From the NCBI GenBank assembly GCA_004555205.1, contig SFIY01000011.1:1-56868 (forward strand): a stretch of 56,868 nt of DNA, given 5' to 3'. Every line of letters starts with the position of its first letter. The first letter of the stretch is position 1. The notes beneath the pieces are model-generated. The model was not told the origin of the DNA and did not search any database. It worked only from the letters and a program-made list of their open reading frames with translations. This DNA comes from Clostridiales bacterium. Its GTDB lineage: Bacteria; Bacillota; Clostridia; Oscillospirales; Oscillospiraceae. A program made the translations under genes and the position numbers. Shown one piece after another: positions 6,083 through 16,372 of the stretch.

Positions 6083-6179
6083 GGTTTACAGACTCCTTTC
6101 AGAATGGTGTGTGGTAACTTCATTCTACCAGAGTTCTGCAAACCATGTCTATCTTTATCTCTTTTTCAATTTGCGCAAC

Positions 6180-6866
6180 TTATTGTACCTTACGCCTGCT
6201 GCCTGTCAGCAAGGGGCCGTATTTGCGCTCCGGCAGCCGCCACAGCAAGACGATCAGTATAGCGGCCGCACAATGAAGGTCATAGAGAAATACGGCTGTC
6301 CCAAGATGCAGGGAAAGAAACCGGGCGAGAATGGAAAAGACGCTGACCAAATCCGCGGAAACAAGAAGCAGCAGGTATACGGCAATACGGTGGGTGATTT
6401 GTGTCCGATAGGTTTGCGGTACCTGGCGCAATGGGTATGTGGCAAGGATTATGTCGATGGCCATGACCATCAGGCACAACAGGATGCCGATGGGGTGCTG
6501 CCAGGCAGTGAAAAGGTCGGCATCGCCGGCACAGATGAGAAGATTGATGAGCGTTAATGTCAGCGCCACAAGAAAAGCGATGTCCAGCTTTATCCGTGAG
6601 CGGAGCGTGTAGTAGTCCCAGCGCTCCGGCGTATCATGTGGGGCCACATCTCTTTTTAACCGCTGCCCGGCCAGAATATCGTCCACCGAAACCCCGTACA
6701 GCTCGGCAAGCGCCGGCAGGACGGACACATCCGGCAAACCTGCGCCGGATTCCCATTTGCTGATGGTTTTGTTGGATAAATTGAGCTGCTCGGCCACCTC
6801 CTGCTGGGTGAAACCTTTGCTTTTTCTGAGCGAGGCAAGAAAATCGCCGATTTTTTCAGGTTGCAT
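6180..6866 (-). CDS. XRE-family transcriptional regulator with C-terminal membrane domain
   Basis: 228 residues from ATG 6866 (AAAGGAGGGG-caaaaacg-ATG). Residues about 6-62 form an HTH_3/Cro-C1 domain (LRKSKGFTQQEVAEQLNLSN, then KTISKWESGAGLPDVSVLP). A charged linker follows, then about four hydrophobic segments from residue 95 to the end. HTH-XRE proteins with a membrane tail are common in Clostridia and Bacilli; their ligands are mostly unknown. The stop codon directly abuts the IS256-type end, so the original C-terminus could have been altered. It lies at the edge of the bacteriocin-like island, but whether it controls it cannot be seen. Confidence 0.85.
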   Translation of the reverse strand: MQPEKIGDFLASLRKSKGFTQQEVAEQLNLSNKTISKWESGAGLPDVSVLPALAELYGVSVDDILAGQRLKRDVAPHDTPERWDYYTLRSRIKLDIAFLVALTLTLINLLICAGDADLFTAWQHPIGILLCLMVMAIDIILATYPLRQVPQTYRTQITHRIAVYLLLLVSADLVSVFSILARFLSLHLGTAVFLYDLHCAAAILIVLLWRLPERKYGPLLTGSRRKVQ

Positions 6867-7030
6867 CGTTTTTGCCCCTCCTTTCAAGATCACATTACAG
6901 GAATCCGCGCCGAAGAGACACCCCTTCAGCCGAGAATTTTGTCTGCGGAAAGTGGATTTTTTAAGGTGCGCCGTACCCCTTGACCGTGCAGGGCGGGAGG
7001 CAGCGGCTTTACATAGAAATACCCGTATAC

Positions 7031-7059
7031 ATTTTACCTGATGCCTGCCTTTTTTGCAA
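7031..7059 (-). promoter_or_regulatory. possible promoter of the XRE gene
   Basis: On the minus strand TTGCAA (7054-7059) and TAAAAT (7031-7036) are 17 bp apart, about 165 bp upstream of the XRE start. The rest of 6867-7190 shows no gene; a stretch of short G-rich repeats near 7080-7130 has no clear structure. Confidence 0.4.
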
Positions 7060-7191
7060 GGAGGGCAGTTCTGCGAAAGACAGGGAGGCAGTCCTTGCCG
7101 CCAGACGGTGCATGCATGGGAGGAGGGACGAGTCGGGGGCTTTTTCGGCAAAAAATTCACAAATCGGTCAAATCCGTTTGTTCCTTTCGCC

Positions 7192-7220
7192 TTGACGATA
7201 GGACACCTTTGTAATATAAT
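7192..7220 (+). promoter_or_regulatory. sigma-A promoter of the methyltransferase gene
   Basis: TTGACG (7192-7197), 17-bp spacer, TATAAT (7215-7220). The start codon follows 33 nt downstream with GCGGAGGT as ribosome binding site. A near-consensus vegetative promoter. Confidence 0.85.
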
Positions 7221-7252
7221 AAATTGATTTAATATGCGGAGGTACACCCTTT

Positions 7253-8116
7253 ATGTGGATAGCAGATGGTTGGCAGGATTATGAGCTGCTGGATTGCGGC
7301 AGCGGCGAGAAGCTGGAGCGCTGGGGTGAGCAGATATTGGTGCGTCCCGATCCGCAGGCCATCTGGGAGAGTGAGCGCCGCCACCGCGGCTGGCGCACGG
7401 CCAACGCCCGCTACAGCCGCTCTTCTACCGGCGGCGGCCACTGGGATAAGAAGAAGCTGCCTGAGAGCTGGCCCATCCGCTATAAGGAGCTGACCTTCCA
7501 GGTCAAGCCCATGAACTTCAAGCACACGGGGCTGTTCCCCGAACAGGCCGCCAACTGGGACTTCGCCATGGAGAAGATCCGCCATGCCGGCCGTCCCATC
7601 CGCGTGCTGAATCTGTTCGCCTATACCGGCGGTGCCACCGTGGCCTGCGCCAAGGCAGGTGCGGCCGTGTGCCATGTGGATGCCGCCAAGGGTATGGTGG
7701 CCTGGGCCAGGGAGAACGCCAGGTGCTCCGGCCTGCAGGAGGCCCCCATCCGCTGGATCGTGGATGACTGCGCCAAATTCGTCGAGCGCGAGATTCGGCG
7801 GGGCAAGACCTACGATGCCATCATCATGGACCCGCCCTCCTACGGTCGGGGACCCGGCGGCGAGGTGTGGAAGCTGGAGGAGAATCTCTTTCCCTTTGTG
7901 AAGCTGTGCGCCCGGGTGCTCAGCGATAAGCCGCTGTTTGTGATCATCAACAGCTATACCACCGGTTTGGCGCCCGGCGTACTGGGGTATATTTTGCAGA
8001 TGCTGGTGGGCAATCAGTACGGCGGCAGGGTCACATGGGACGAGCTGGGCCTGCCGTGTACCGATTCCGGCATGGCACTGCCCTGCGGCGCGACGGGCCG
8101 CTGGATGAGCGAGTGA
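7253..8116 (+). CDS. class I SAM-dependent methyltransferase (RlmI/PF10672-like)
   Basis: 287 residues. The first about 90 residues form the N-terminal part typical of PF10672 methyltransferases. The Rossmann SAM-binding motif I is VLNLFAYTGGATVACAKAG (about 123-141), the next strand is VCHVDAAKGMV, and the catalytic motif IV is IIMDPPSYGRG (about 190-200). This D-P-P-S/F motif is shared with rRNA and tRNA cytosine/guanosine methyltransferases such as RlmI and RlmK, so an rRNA base is the likely substrate; the exact position is not determinable. It has its own promoter. The last 8 codons (around GATGRWMSE) are included in the 195-bp tandem repeat that follows. Confidence 0.88.
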   Translation: MWIADGWQDYELLDCGSGEKLERWGEQILVRPDPQAIWESERRHRGWRTANARYSRSSTGGGHWDKKKLPESWPIRYKELTFQVKPMNFKHTGLFPEQAANWDFAMEKIRHAGRPIRVLNLFAYTGGATVACAKAGAAVCHVDAAKGMVAWARENARCSGLQEAPIRWIVDDCAKFVEREIRRGKTYDAIIMDPPSYGRGPGGEVWKLEENLFPFVKLCARVLSDKPLFVIINSYTTGLAPGVLGYILQMLVGNQYGGRVTWDELGLPCTDSGMALPCGATGRWMSE

Positions 8117-8535
8117 GTTTTTTAAAGAGGGGACAGGTCCCCCCTTTAGATTCCCCCTTGCAGTCCGCTGCAGCGCACTCATTTCATTCGCACGTTTGCG
8201 GACTGAGAGGTATTTTTTGTCACGCACATGTCGCGACAAAAAATAAAATAATAACAGGCGATACAGACGGTGGGATGATGCGGCACGACGGGCCGCTGGA
8301 TGAGCGAATGAGTTTTTAAAGAGGGGACAGGTCCCCCCTTTAGATTCCCCCTTGCAGTCCGCTGCAGCGCAGGCATTTCATTCGCACGTTTGCGGACTGA
8401 GAGGTATTTTTTGTCACGCACATGTCGCGACAAAAAATAAAGTAATAACAGGCGATACAGACGGTGCGATGATGCGGCGCGACGGGCCGCTGGAGGAGCG
8501 AATGAGCTTTTAAAGAGGGGACAGGTCCCCGAAAA
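8091..8535. repeat. 195-bp tandem repeat containing the methyltransferase 3' end (2 full units plus a partial)
   Basis: Unit starts CGACGGGCCGCTGGA recur at 8091, 8286 and 8480, periods of 195 and 194 bp. Units 1 and 2 are near identical; unit 3 stops after GGGGACAGGTCCCC at about 8535. Each full unit contains the last codons and stop of the methyltransferase, an inverted repeat CAGTCCGC/GCGGACTG (8161-8168/8198-8205) and a long hairpin ATTTTTTGTC-13 nt-GACAAAAAAT (8212-8244, again 8406-8438). No other gene lies in 8117-8564. Confidence 0.9.
8212..8244. repeat. hairpin element with conserved CACATGTCGC loop
   Basis: Perfect 10-bp arms ATTTTTTGTC and GACAAAAAAT around ACGCACATGTCGC. The reverse complement of the loop (GCGACATGTGCGT) matches the loop at 18315-18327 (GCGACATGTGCAT) at 12 of 13 positions. 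A second copy within the tandem array lies at 8406-8438. It may also serve as a bidirectional terminator for the methyltransferase gene. Confidence 0.7.
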
Positions 8536-8564
8536 AGACAGAAAGAAATCAGGGCGTAGGAAAT

Positions 8565-9410
8565 ATGTCAACGATGATTGAAACGAAAAATCTTACCTTT
8601 CAGTATCCGGTGGAGGAAGGACGGCTCAGCCGTTCTGCCTTGAAGGATGTGAATGTTGCCATCGAAAAGGGCAGCTTTACGGTGGTGCTGGGACATAACG
8701 GTTCCGGCAAATCCACCCTTGCCAAGCACATGAACGCCGTGCTCCTGCCTTGCGGCGGCAACGTGTATGTGGAGGGGAGGGACACCCGGGACGAATCACT
8801 TTTGCTGGAGATCCGCCGCCGTGTAGGCATGGTGTTTCAAAACCCCGATAACCAGATCGTGGCCAATGTGGTGGAGGAGGATGTGGCTTTTGCCCCGGAA
8901 AATCTGGGCGTGCCCTCCGGGGAGATCCGCGCGCGGGTGGATGATGCGCTCTCTGCCGTGGGCATGAGCGAGTTTACCCGCCATGCGCCGCATCTGCTCT
9001 CCGGCGGACAGAAGCAGCGCGTGGCCATTGCCGGCGTCATCGCCATGGCGCCGGAGTGCATCGTGCTGGACGAGGCCACGGCGATGCTGGACCCTGTGGG
9101 CCGGCGCGAGGTGCTCTCCACGATCCGCAGGCTCAATGCCGAGCGGGGGATGACGGTGGTGCTCATCACCCACCATATGGACGAGGCGGAGCACGCCGAC
9201 CGGGTCATCGTTATGAACGACGGCTGTCTGGCCATGGACGGCACACCCCGGGAGGTATTCGCCCGGGTGGAGGAGCTGCGTGCGCTGGGTCTGGCCGCAC
9301 CGAGTACGGTGGAGCTGCTGTACGAGCTGAATCAGCGAGGCTGTCATTTGCCGCTTGACGCCATTACGGTGGACGAGTGTGCCGATGCGATCATGAAAGA
9401 ACTGGGGTAA
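8565..9410 (+). CDS. ecfA1: energy-coupling factor transporter ATP-binding protein EcfA1
   Basis: 281-residue ABC ATPase that powers uptake of vitamins or metals by ECF transporters through swappable S-components. Walker A GHNGSGKST near residue 45, Q-loop VFQNPDNQIV (the NPD variant typical of EcfA), signature LSGGQKQRVAIAG, Walker B CIVLDEAT, switch His in LITHHMDEA. Start ATG at 8565 follows a weak AGGAAAT. First gene of ecfA1-ecfA2-ecfT-truA; in many Firmicutes this set follows rplQ, but here it follows the 195-bp repeat. Confidence 0.96.
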   Translation: MSTMIETKNLTFQYPVEEGRLSRSALKDVNVAIEKGSFTVVLGHNGSGKSTLAKHMNAVLLPCGGNVYVEGRDTRDESLLLEIRRRVGMVFQNPDNQIVANVVEEDVAFAPENLGVPSGEIRARVDDALSAVGMSEFTRHAPHLLSGGQKQRVAIAGVIAMAPECIVLDEATAMLDPVGRREVLSTIRRLNAERGMTVVLITHHMDEAEHADRVIVMNDGCLAMDGTPREVFARVEELRALGLAAPSTVELLYELNQRGCHLPLDAITVDECADAIMKELG

Positions 9411-9417
9411 ACAGAAA

Positions 9418-10284
9418 TTGGAACCGATTTTACGAGTGGAAGATTTAACCCACACCTACAGCGCCGGTACGCCGTTTGAGCGCAATGCGGTGGAGCATAT
9501 GAACCTGACGGTGATGCCCGGAGAATTTGTGGGCATCATCGGACATACCGGCTCCGGCAAGTCCACGCTGATCCAGCATCTCAACGGCCTGCTGAAGCCC
9601 ACCTCCGGCCATGTCTATCTGGACGGGAAGGACATCTGGGCCGAGCCGAAGAAGATCCGTCAGGTGCGTTTTCAGGTGGGACTGGTGTTCCAGTATCCGG
9701 AATACCAGCTTTTTGAAGAAACCGTCTATAAGGATATTGCCTACGGCCCGACCAACATGGGCCTTGACAAAGAAGAGATCGACCGCCGCGTGCGTGAAGC
9801 GGCGCATTTCGTCGGCCTTGACGATTCCCTGCTGGAGCAGTCGCCCTTTGAACTCTCCGGCGGACAGAAGCGCCGCGTGGCCATTGCCGGCGTGCTGGCC
9901 ATGGAGCCGAAGGTGCTGGTGCTGGATGAGCCCACGGCAGGGCTGGATCCCCGTGGCCGCGAGTCCATTCTGGCGCAGCTTCGTGCGTATCATAAAAGCC
10001 GCGGCACCACCGTTTTGCTGGTCAGCCACAGCATGGAAGAGGTGGCCAGCAATGCCGACCGCATTGTAGTGCTGCGGGGCAGCCATAACTATATGGACGG
10101 TACGCCCCGTGAGATCTTTGCCCGTGCCCAGGAGCTGACGGAGGCGGGGCTGGATGTGCCCCGCGTCACAAAAGTCGCGCTGGCGCTGCGTCAGCGCGGC
10201 CTGCCGGTGTCCACGGCGGTCTACACCGTGGAGGAGCTGACGCAGGAGCTGCTGCGGCTGAAAGGGGGCGCTGCGTCATGCTGA
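9418..10284 (+). CDS. ecfA2: energy-coupling factor transporter ATP-binding protein EcfA2
   Basis: 288-residue ABC ATPase that pairs with EcfA1 as the heterodimeric motor on the cytoplasmic face. Walker A GHTGSGKST, Q-loop VFQYPEYQLFEETV (the YPEYQLFEE form distinguishes EcfA2), signature LSGGQKRRVAIAG, Walker B VLVLDEPTAGLDP, switch LLVSHSMEEV. The start is TTG at 9418, 7 nt after the ecfA1 stop, so translation is likely coupled. Its last codons overlap ecfT by 7 nt. Confidence 0.95.
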   Translation: MEPILRVEDLTHTYSAGTPFERNAVEHMNLTVMPGEFVGIIGHTGSGKSTLIQHLNGLLKPTSGHVYLDGKDIWAEPKKIRQVRFQVGLVFQYPEYQLFEETVYKDIAYGPTNMGLDKEEIDRRVREAAHFVGLDDSLLEQSPFELSGGQKRRVAIAGVLAMEPKVLVLDEPTAGLDPRGRESILAQLRAYHKSRGTTVLLVSHSMEEVASNADRIVVLRGSHNYMDGTPREIFARAQELTEAGLDVPRVTKVALALRQRGLPVSTAVYTVEELTQELLRLKGGAASC

Positions 10285-11084
10285 AGGATATTACACTTGG
10301 CCAATTTTTCCCCGGCAATACCATTGTCCACCGCTTAGACCCCCGCACCAAGCTGCTGGCGGTGGTGCTGTATATCATTGCCCTGTTCAATGCCAAGGGT
10401 CCGCTGACCTACGGCATCATCATTGCCGTGCTTGCCGTGTGCATCATCGCCTCCCGGGTGAAGCTGCGCGCGCTGACAAAGGGCTTGAAGCCCATCTATA
10501 TCATTGTGGCGTTTACCGCCATTATGAACCTGTTTTTCACCGGCGGTACGCCGGTGGCGGATGTGTGGCTGCTGCGCCATGTGACCTATGAGGGCATTGT
10601 GGCCGCTGTCTATATGATCCTGCGGATTTTGCTGCTCATCATGGGCACCTTCCTGCTCACCTATACCACCAGCCCCATCGCGCTGACAGACGCCTTGGAG
10701 CATCTGCTGGCGCCTTTGAAGAAGCTCCGCGTGCCGGTGCATGAGCTGGCCATGATGATGTCCATTGCACTGCGCTTCATCCCCACCTTGATCGAGGAAA
10801 CGGATAAGATCATGTCCGCCCAGAAGGCCCGCGGCGGCGACTTTGAATCGGGCAATATTTTCCAGAAGGCCAAAGCGCTGGTGCCCATTCTGGTGCCCCT
10901 GTTTGTCAGCGCCTTCCGCCGCGCCGACGAACTGGCCACGGCCATGGAGTGCCGCTGCTACCACGGCGGCGAGGGCCGCACGGCGCTGCATGTGCTGCGC
11001 TTTAAAAGCGCGGATTGGCTGGTGCTGATCGGCTTTGCGGTATTGGCATCCGGCATTATCGTGCTCAAGCACTTCGGCCTGTAA
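10278..11084 (+). CDS. ecfT: energy-coupling factor transporter transmembrane protein EcfT
   Basis: 268 residues, the membrane scaffold joining the EcfA ATPases to substrate-binding S-components. Several hydrophobic helices in the first half. The two coupling helices carry the family's Ala-Arg-Gly motifs, here seen in AQKARGGDFESGN and in ATAMECRCYHGG. N-terminal GQFFPGNTIVHRLDPRTKL is the usual EcfT opening (G-Y/F-P-S-hLDPR-K). Overlaps ecfA2 by 7 nt. No S-component gene is seen nearby, so this module probably serves S-components encoded elsewhere. Confidence 0.95.
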   Translation: MLKDITLGQFFPGNTIVHRLDPRTKLLAVVLYIIALFNAKGPLTYGIIIAVLAVCIIASRVKLRALTKGLKPIYIIVAFTAIMNLFFTGGTPVADVWLLRHVTYEGIVAAVYMILRILLLIMGTFLLTYTTSPIALTDALEHLLAPLKKLRVPVHELAMMMSIALRFIPTLIEETDKIMSAQKARGGDFESGNIFQKAKALVPILVPLFVSAFRRADELATAMECRCYHGGEGRTALHVLRFKSADWLVLIGFAVLASGIIVLKHFGL

Positions 11085-11113
11085 GCATTTTTACGGAAAG
11101 GCGGTGAAACGCC

Positions 11114-11869
11114 ATGCGGAATATCGCGCTGGTCTTAATGTATAACGGTACGGCCTATCACGGCTGGCAGGTGCAGAAAACGGAGGTCACCGTGGCCCAG
11201 ACGCTGGAACGCGGTCTTGGCATGGTCTGCGGCGAGCCTGTGAAGGTCACAGGCTGCGGACGCACGGACGCAGGCGTTCACGCCGAGTATTATGTGGCCA
11301 ATTTCCACACCGCTTCCCGCATCCCGGTGGACCGTTTGCCCTTTGCCGTCAATACCCATATTCCCGAGGACATTGTGGTCAAGGCGGCCTATGAGGTGGC
11401 GGAGGATTTCAACGCCATCGGCTCCTGCATCAAGAAGGAATACACCTATCGCATCTACAATTCCCGCATCAAAAACCCTTTTTATGTCAACCGCGCCTAT
11501 TTCTATCCCAAGCATCTGGACGAGGAAGTGATGGACCGGGCGGCCCGTATGTTTGAAGGCACCCACGACTTTGCCGCTGTGCGCAGTGTGGGCACCCATG
11601 TGAAAAGCACCGTGCGCACCGTCTATTACTGCTATGTGACGCGCAGCGGTGATTTGCTGGAATTGAAGGTATGCGCCGACGGATTTTTGTATAATATGGT
11701 ACGGGCCATTACCGGTACGGTACTCTATGCGGCGGAGGGCAAGCTGCGGCCGGAGGACATCCCTGGGATCCTGGATTCCGGCAACCGCACGCTGGCCGGC
11801 CCCACGGCGCCGCCGGGCGGACTGTATCTGACACGGGTTTGGTATGAGGATGAACGGCTGAATGGATAA
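11114..11869 (+). CDS. truA: tRNA pseudouridine synthase A
   Basis: 251 residues. Converts uridines 38-40 of the tRNA anticodon arm to pseudouridine. The catalytic Asp lies in GCGRTDAGVHA (about residues 46-56), followed by YYVANF. The C-terminal signature FLYNMVRAITGTVL is intact. Start ATG after GGAAAGGCGGTGAAACGCC. It follows ecfT by 29 nt and overlaps the next gene by 8 nt; the ecfT-truA linkage is widely conserved in Firmicutes. Confidence 0.96.
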   Translation: MRNIALVLMYNGTAYHGWQVQKTEVTVAQTLERGLGMVCGEPVKVTGCGRTDAGVHAEYYVANFHTASRIPVDRLPFAVNTHIPEDIVVKAAYEVAEDFNAIGSCIKKEYTYRIYNSRIKNPFYVNRAYFYPKHLDEEVMDRAARMFEGTHDFAAVRSVGTHVKSTVRTVYYCYVTRSGDLLELKVCADGFLYNMVRAITGTVLYAAEGKLRPEDIPGILDSGNRTLAGPTAPPGGLYLTRVWYEDERLNG

Positions 11870-13049
11870 GATGAAATTCGATCCGGGGAACCCCCAGGAG
11901 GAAGCGCCTAAGCGCATCCAACCGAAAAACAAGAAGAAAAAATGGCTGCGCCTTGCCGTCGTAACGGCCATCGTGCTGGCGGTCGTGGCTTTGGCCGTGC
12001 TGTGGGACTCCACCACATTTGACGGCCTGCGCCGCAGCTTTGTCTATGCCCGTGCCGACAAAGACGAAAACGGCTGTGCCCGGCTCTACAGCTACGACAG
12101 CGACCGCTCCGGCTGCTTTGCCACGCTGGACGGCAGCCTGATCCGCTCCTCCCTCAGTCAGGTGTCGGTGATGGGAGAGGACGGCAATATGCGCTTTCAC
12201 GAGAGCGTGAAATTCCGCTGCGCCGCCATTGACAGCAACGGCAAGCGGGCGGTGGCCTACGACATCGGCGGCACGGAGCTGTATGTGCTGGACAGCAAGG
12301 GCCTTGTGCACCATATCACCTGCGACAGCGAGGTGCAGTCGGCGCAGTTGGGCGAGGATAACAAGCTGGCGGTGGTGGTCAATAAAAGCGGCTATAAAGC
12401 AGCCGCCTATGTGTACGATGCTGCGGGCCAGTTGACCTTTGAGTTTGACTCGGCCGATAAATTTATCATGACCGCCGCCGTGTCCGGCGACGGCAAGCAT
12501 CTTGCCGCCGTGACCATGGGACAGAGTGACGGCGTTTTCACCAGCTATGTGGTGATCTATCGCATGAACCGCAAAGAGCCCACCGCCACCTGCGAGCTGC
12601 CCGGTGAGGCGGTGTATGACCTCCGCACGGTGGATAACACCTTCTGCGTGGTGGCGGAAAACGCGCTCTATTTCGTGGCCAATAACGGCACGATCAACGC
12701 AAGCTATCCCTTTGAGGAGAGCTATCTGCGCCGCTGCAGCCTGCAGGGCGACGGCTTTGCCGCGCTGCTGTTAGGCCGCTATAAATCCGGCGCGCAGGGC
12801 ACCCTGCTCACGGTGGATGAGCGCGGTAAGGTGATCGGCCAGGTGGAGGCGGACGGCGAGGTGCTGGACCTGTCGGCCTCCGGGAACTATGTGGCGGCGC
12901 TCTACAGCGATCATCTGACGATTTACGACAAACGCATGAGGGAATGTGCCACGCTCAGCAATGTCAGCGCCGCCCGCGAGATTTTGATGCGCGGTGACGG
13001 CAGCGCCGTTCTGGCGGGCAATGGCAGCGCCGCGCTGTACTTGCCGTAA
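11862..13049 (+). CDS. DUF5711 family membrane-anchored beta-propeller-like protein
   Basis: 395 residues. A basic cytoplasmic N-terminus (PKRIQPKNKKKKW) precedes one TM segment (about residues 27-46). The rest is an extracytoplasmic domain built of repeated short beta-rich blades (VAYDIGGTELYVLD, VVVNKSGYKAAAYVYDAAG, GKHLAAVTMG), as in WD40/PQQ-like propellers. This is the layout of the DUF5711 family of Clostridia. Molecular function unknown. Overlaps truA by 8 nt and precedes the cvpA-like gene, so it probably belongs to the same transcript. Confidence 0.75.
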   Translation: MDKMKFDPGNPQEEAPKRIQPKNKKKKWLRLAVVTAIVLAVVALAVLWDSTTFDGLRRSFVYARADKDENGCARLYSYDSDRSGCFATLDGSLIRSSLSQVSVMGEDGNMRFHESVKFRCAAIDSNGKRAVAYDIGGTELYVLDSKGLVHHITCDSEVQSAQLGEDNKLAVVVNKSGYKAAAYVYDAAGQLTFEFDSADKFIMTAAVSGDGKHLAAVTMGQSDGVFTSYVVIYRMNRKEPTATCELPGEAVYDLRTVDNTFCVVAENALYFVANNGTINASYPFEESYLRRCSLQGDGFAALLLGRYKSGAQGTLLTVDERGKVIGQVEADGEVLDLSASGNYVAALYSDHLTIYDKRMRECATLSNVSAAREILMRGDGSAVLAGNGSAALYLP

Positions 13050-13126
13050 CGGTATTGCCTGCGGCAATCGGCGCCATAGCGGCCCTTGCCGAAGGGCGCG
13101 TGATTATCTGAAAAAAGGAGAATGTT

Positions 13127-13786
13127 ATGCCGATTATTGCGGATATTATCATCATAGCCGTGCTGATTCTGGCACTTGTCATCGGTGTTAAGCGGGGCCT
13201 TCTGGGCGCCGTTGCAGGCATCGTGTCGGTGGTGGCGGCGTTTTTCGGCGCCGCGCTGTCGGCCTCGTTCCTGACCCCTACGGTGGAGCAATGGCTGCAG
13301 CCGATCCTGATGCAGAAGCTGGAAAAGAGAATGCAGGGCGCCCAGACCGCCGACGGCGAGGCCATGCTGGGCCTGCTGGGCTTTGACGGCCGGAGTTTGA
13401 CCGATATGCTCCAAAATGTGACCGACCGCATCCGCGAAACCGGTGAAGCGATGCTCTCTGCCGTGGCAGGCAGTGTGGCGCACTCCATCGCCTATGCGCT
13501 GGTGTACCTGGCGTCGTTTATTGTGCTCCTGATCGTGTTCCGCTTGCTATGTAAGCTGATAGACAAGCTGGAATTGCCCGTCGTCTCCCAGCTTGACAGC
13601 GTGGGCGGCGGTATTCTGGGCCTGATCGAGGGTGCGCTGCTTGTTTTCGTGGCGGTATGGGCCATGCAGAAGTTCAACTGGCTTTTGACACCGGAAATGA
13701 TCGCCGATTCCACCATTTTGAAATTCTTTGCCGAGCATACACCGCTTGACCTCATTACATCCCTATCAACCCAAGCAAATTTTTAA
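13127..13786 (+). CDS. CvpA family membrane protein
   Basis: 219 residues from ATG 13127 (AAAAAAGGAG). Four hydrophobic segments: residues about 4-22, 26-45, 118-142 and 158-178, with GVKRGLLGAVAGIVSVVAAF after the first, the typical Colicin V production (CvpA, PF02674) pattern. E. coli CvpA is an inner-membrane protein linked to envelope stress and colicin V export; in Firmicutes its role is unclear. The last residues lie 12 nt before the Clp ATPase start. Confidence 0.85.
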   Translation: MPIIADIIIIAVLILALVIGVKRGLLGAVAGIVSVVAAFFGAALSASFLTPTVEQWLQPILMQKLEKRMQGAQTADGEAMLGLLGFDGRSLTDMLQNVTDRIRETGEAMLSAVAGSVAHSIAYALVYLASFIVLLIVFRLLCKLIDKLELPVVSQLDSVGGGILGLIEGALLVFVAVWAMQKFNWLLTPEMIADSTILKFFAEHTPLDLITSLSTQANF

Positions 13787-13798
13787 CGGAGGGAAACC

Positions 13799-16135
<2,337 letters not shown>

Positions 16136-16150
16136 TAAAGGAGAAGCGTC

Positions 16151-16360
16151 ATGTTGTTTCGTAAGAAAATCGAGCCGCGCTGCGCCTACTGCACCAAGGG
16201 CTCGCCGCTGAACGAAAATGAGGTGGCCTGCGTCAAGCGCGGCATTGTGGATGCGGCGTTCCATTGCGGCGGATTCTGCTATGACCCGCTCAAGCGCGTG
16301 CCGCCCCGTCCCGTCAAGCTGGAAACCAACAAGCTGTCGGCGGAGGATTTCTCTATCTGA
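16151..16360 (+). CDS. Cys-rich 69-residue microprotein
   Basis: Begins MLFRKKIEPRCAYCTKGSPL and contains C-x2-C (residues 11 and 14) then C-V-K-R and HCGGFCYDPLKRVPPRP, a small zinc-ribbon-like arrangement. Start ATG follows AAAGGAGAAGCGTC. It sits 15 nt after the Clp ATPase gene and 12 nt before the ferredoxin gene, so it is co-transcribed. Small proteins of this look are common in Oscillospiraceae but I know of no assigned function; metal binding is inferred from the cysteines. Confidence 0.75.
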   Translation: MLFRKKIEPRCAYCTKGSPLNENEVACVKRGIVDAAFHCGGFCYDPLKRVPPRPVKLETNKLSAEDFSI

Positions 16361-16372
16361 GGAGGGAAAGCG

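Noticed and set aside
6030..6557. 175-residue plus-strand frame near the IS256 fragment and XRE gene
   Set aside because: Antisense to both; no domain and no plausible start signal.
8091..8535. Possible CRISPR or transposon ends in the 195-bp repeat
   Set aside because: Units are long, tandem and include coding sequence of the upstream gene; no terminal inverted repeats, transposase or spacers.
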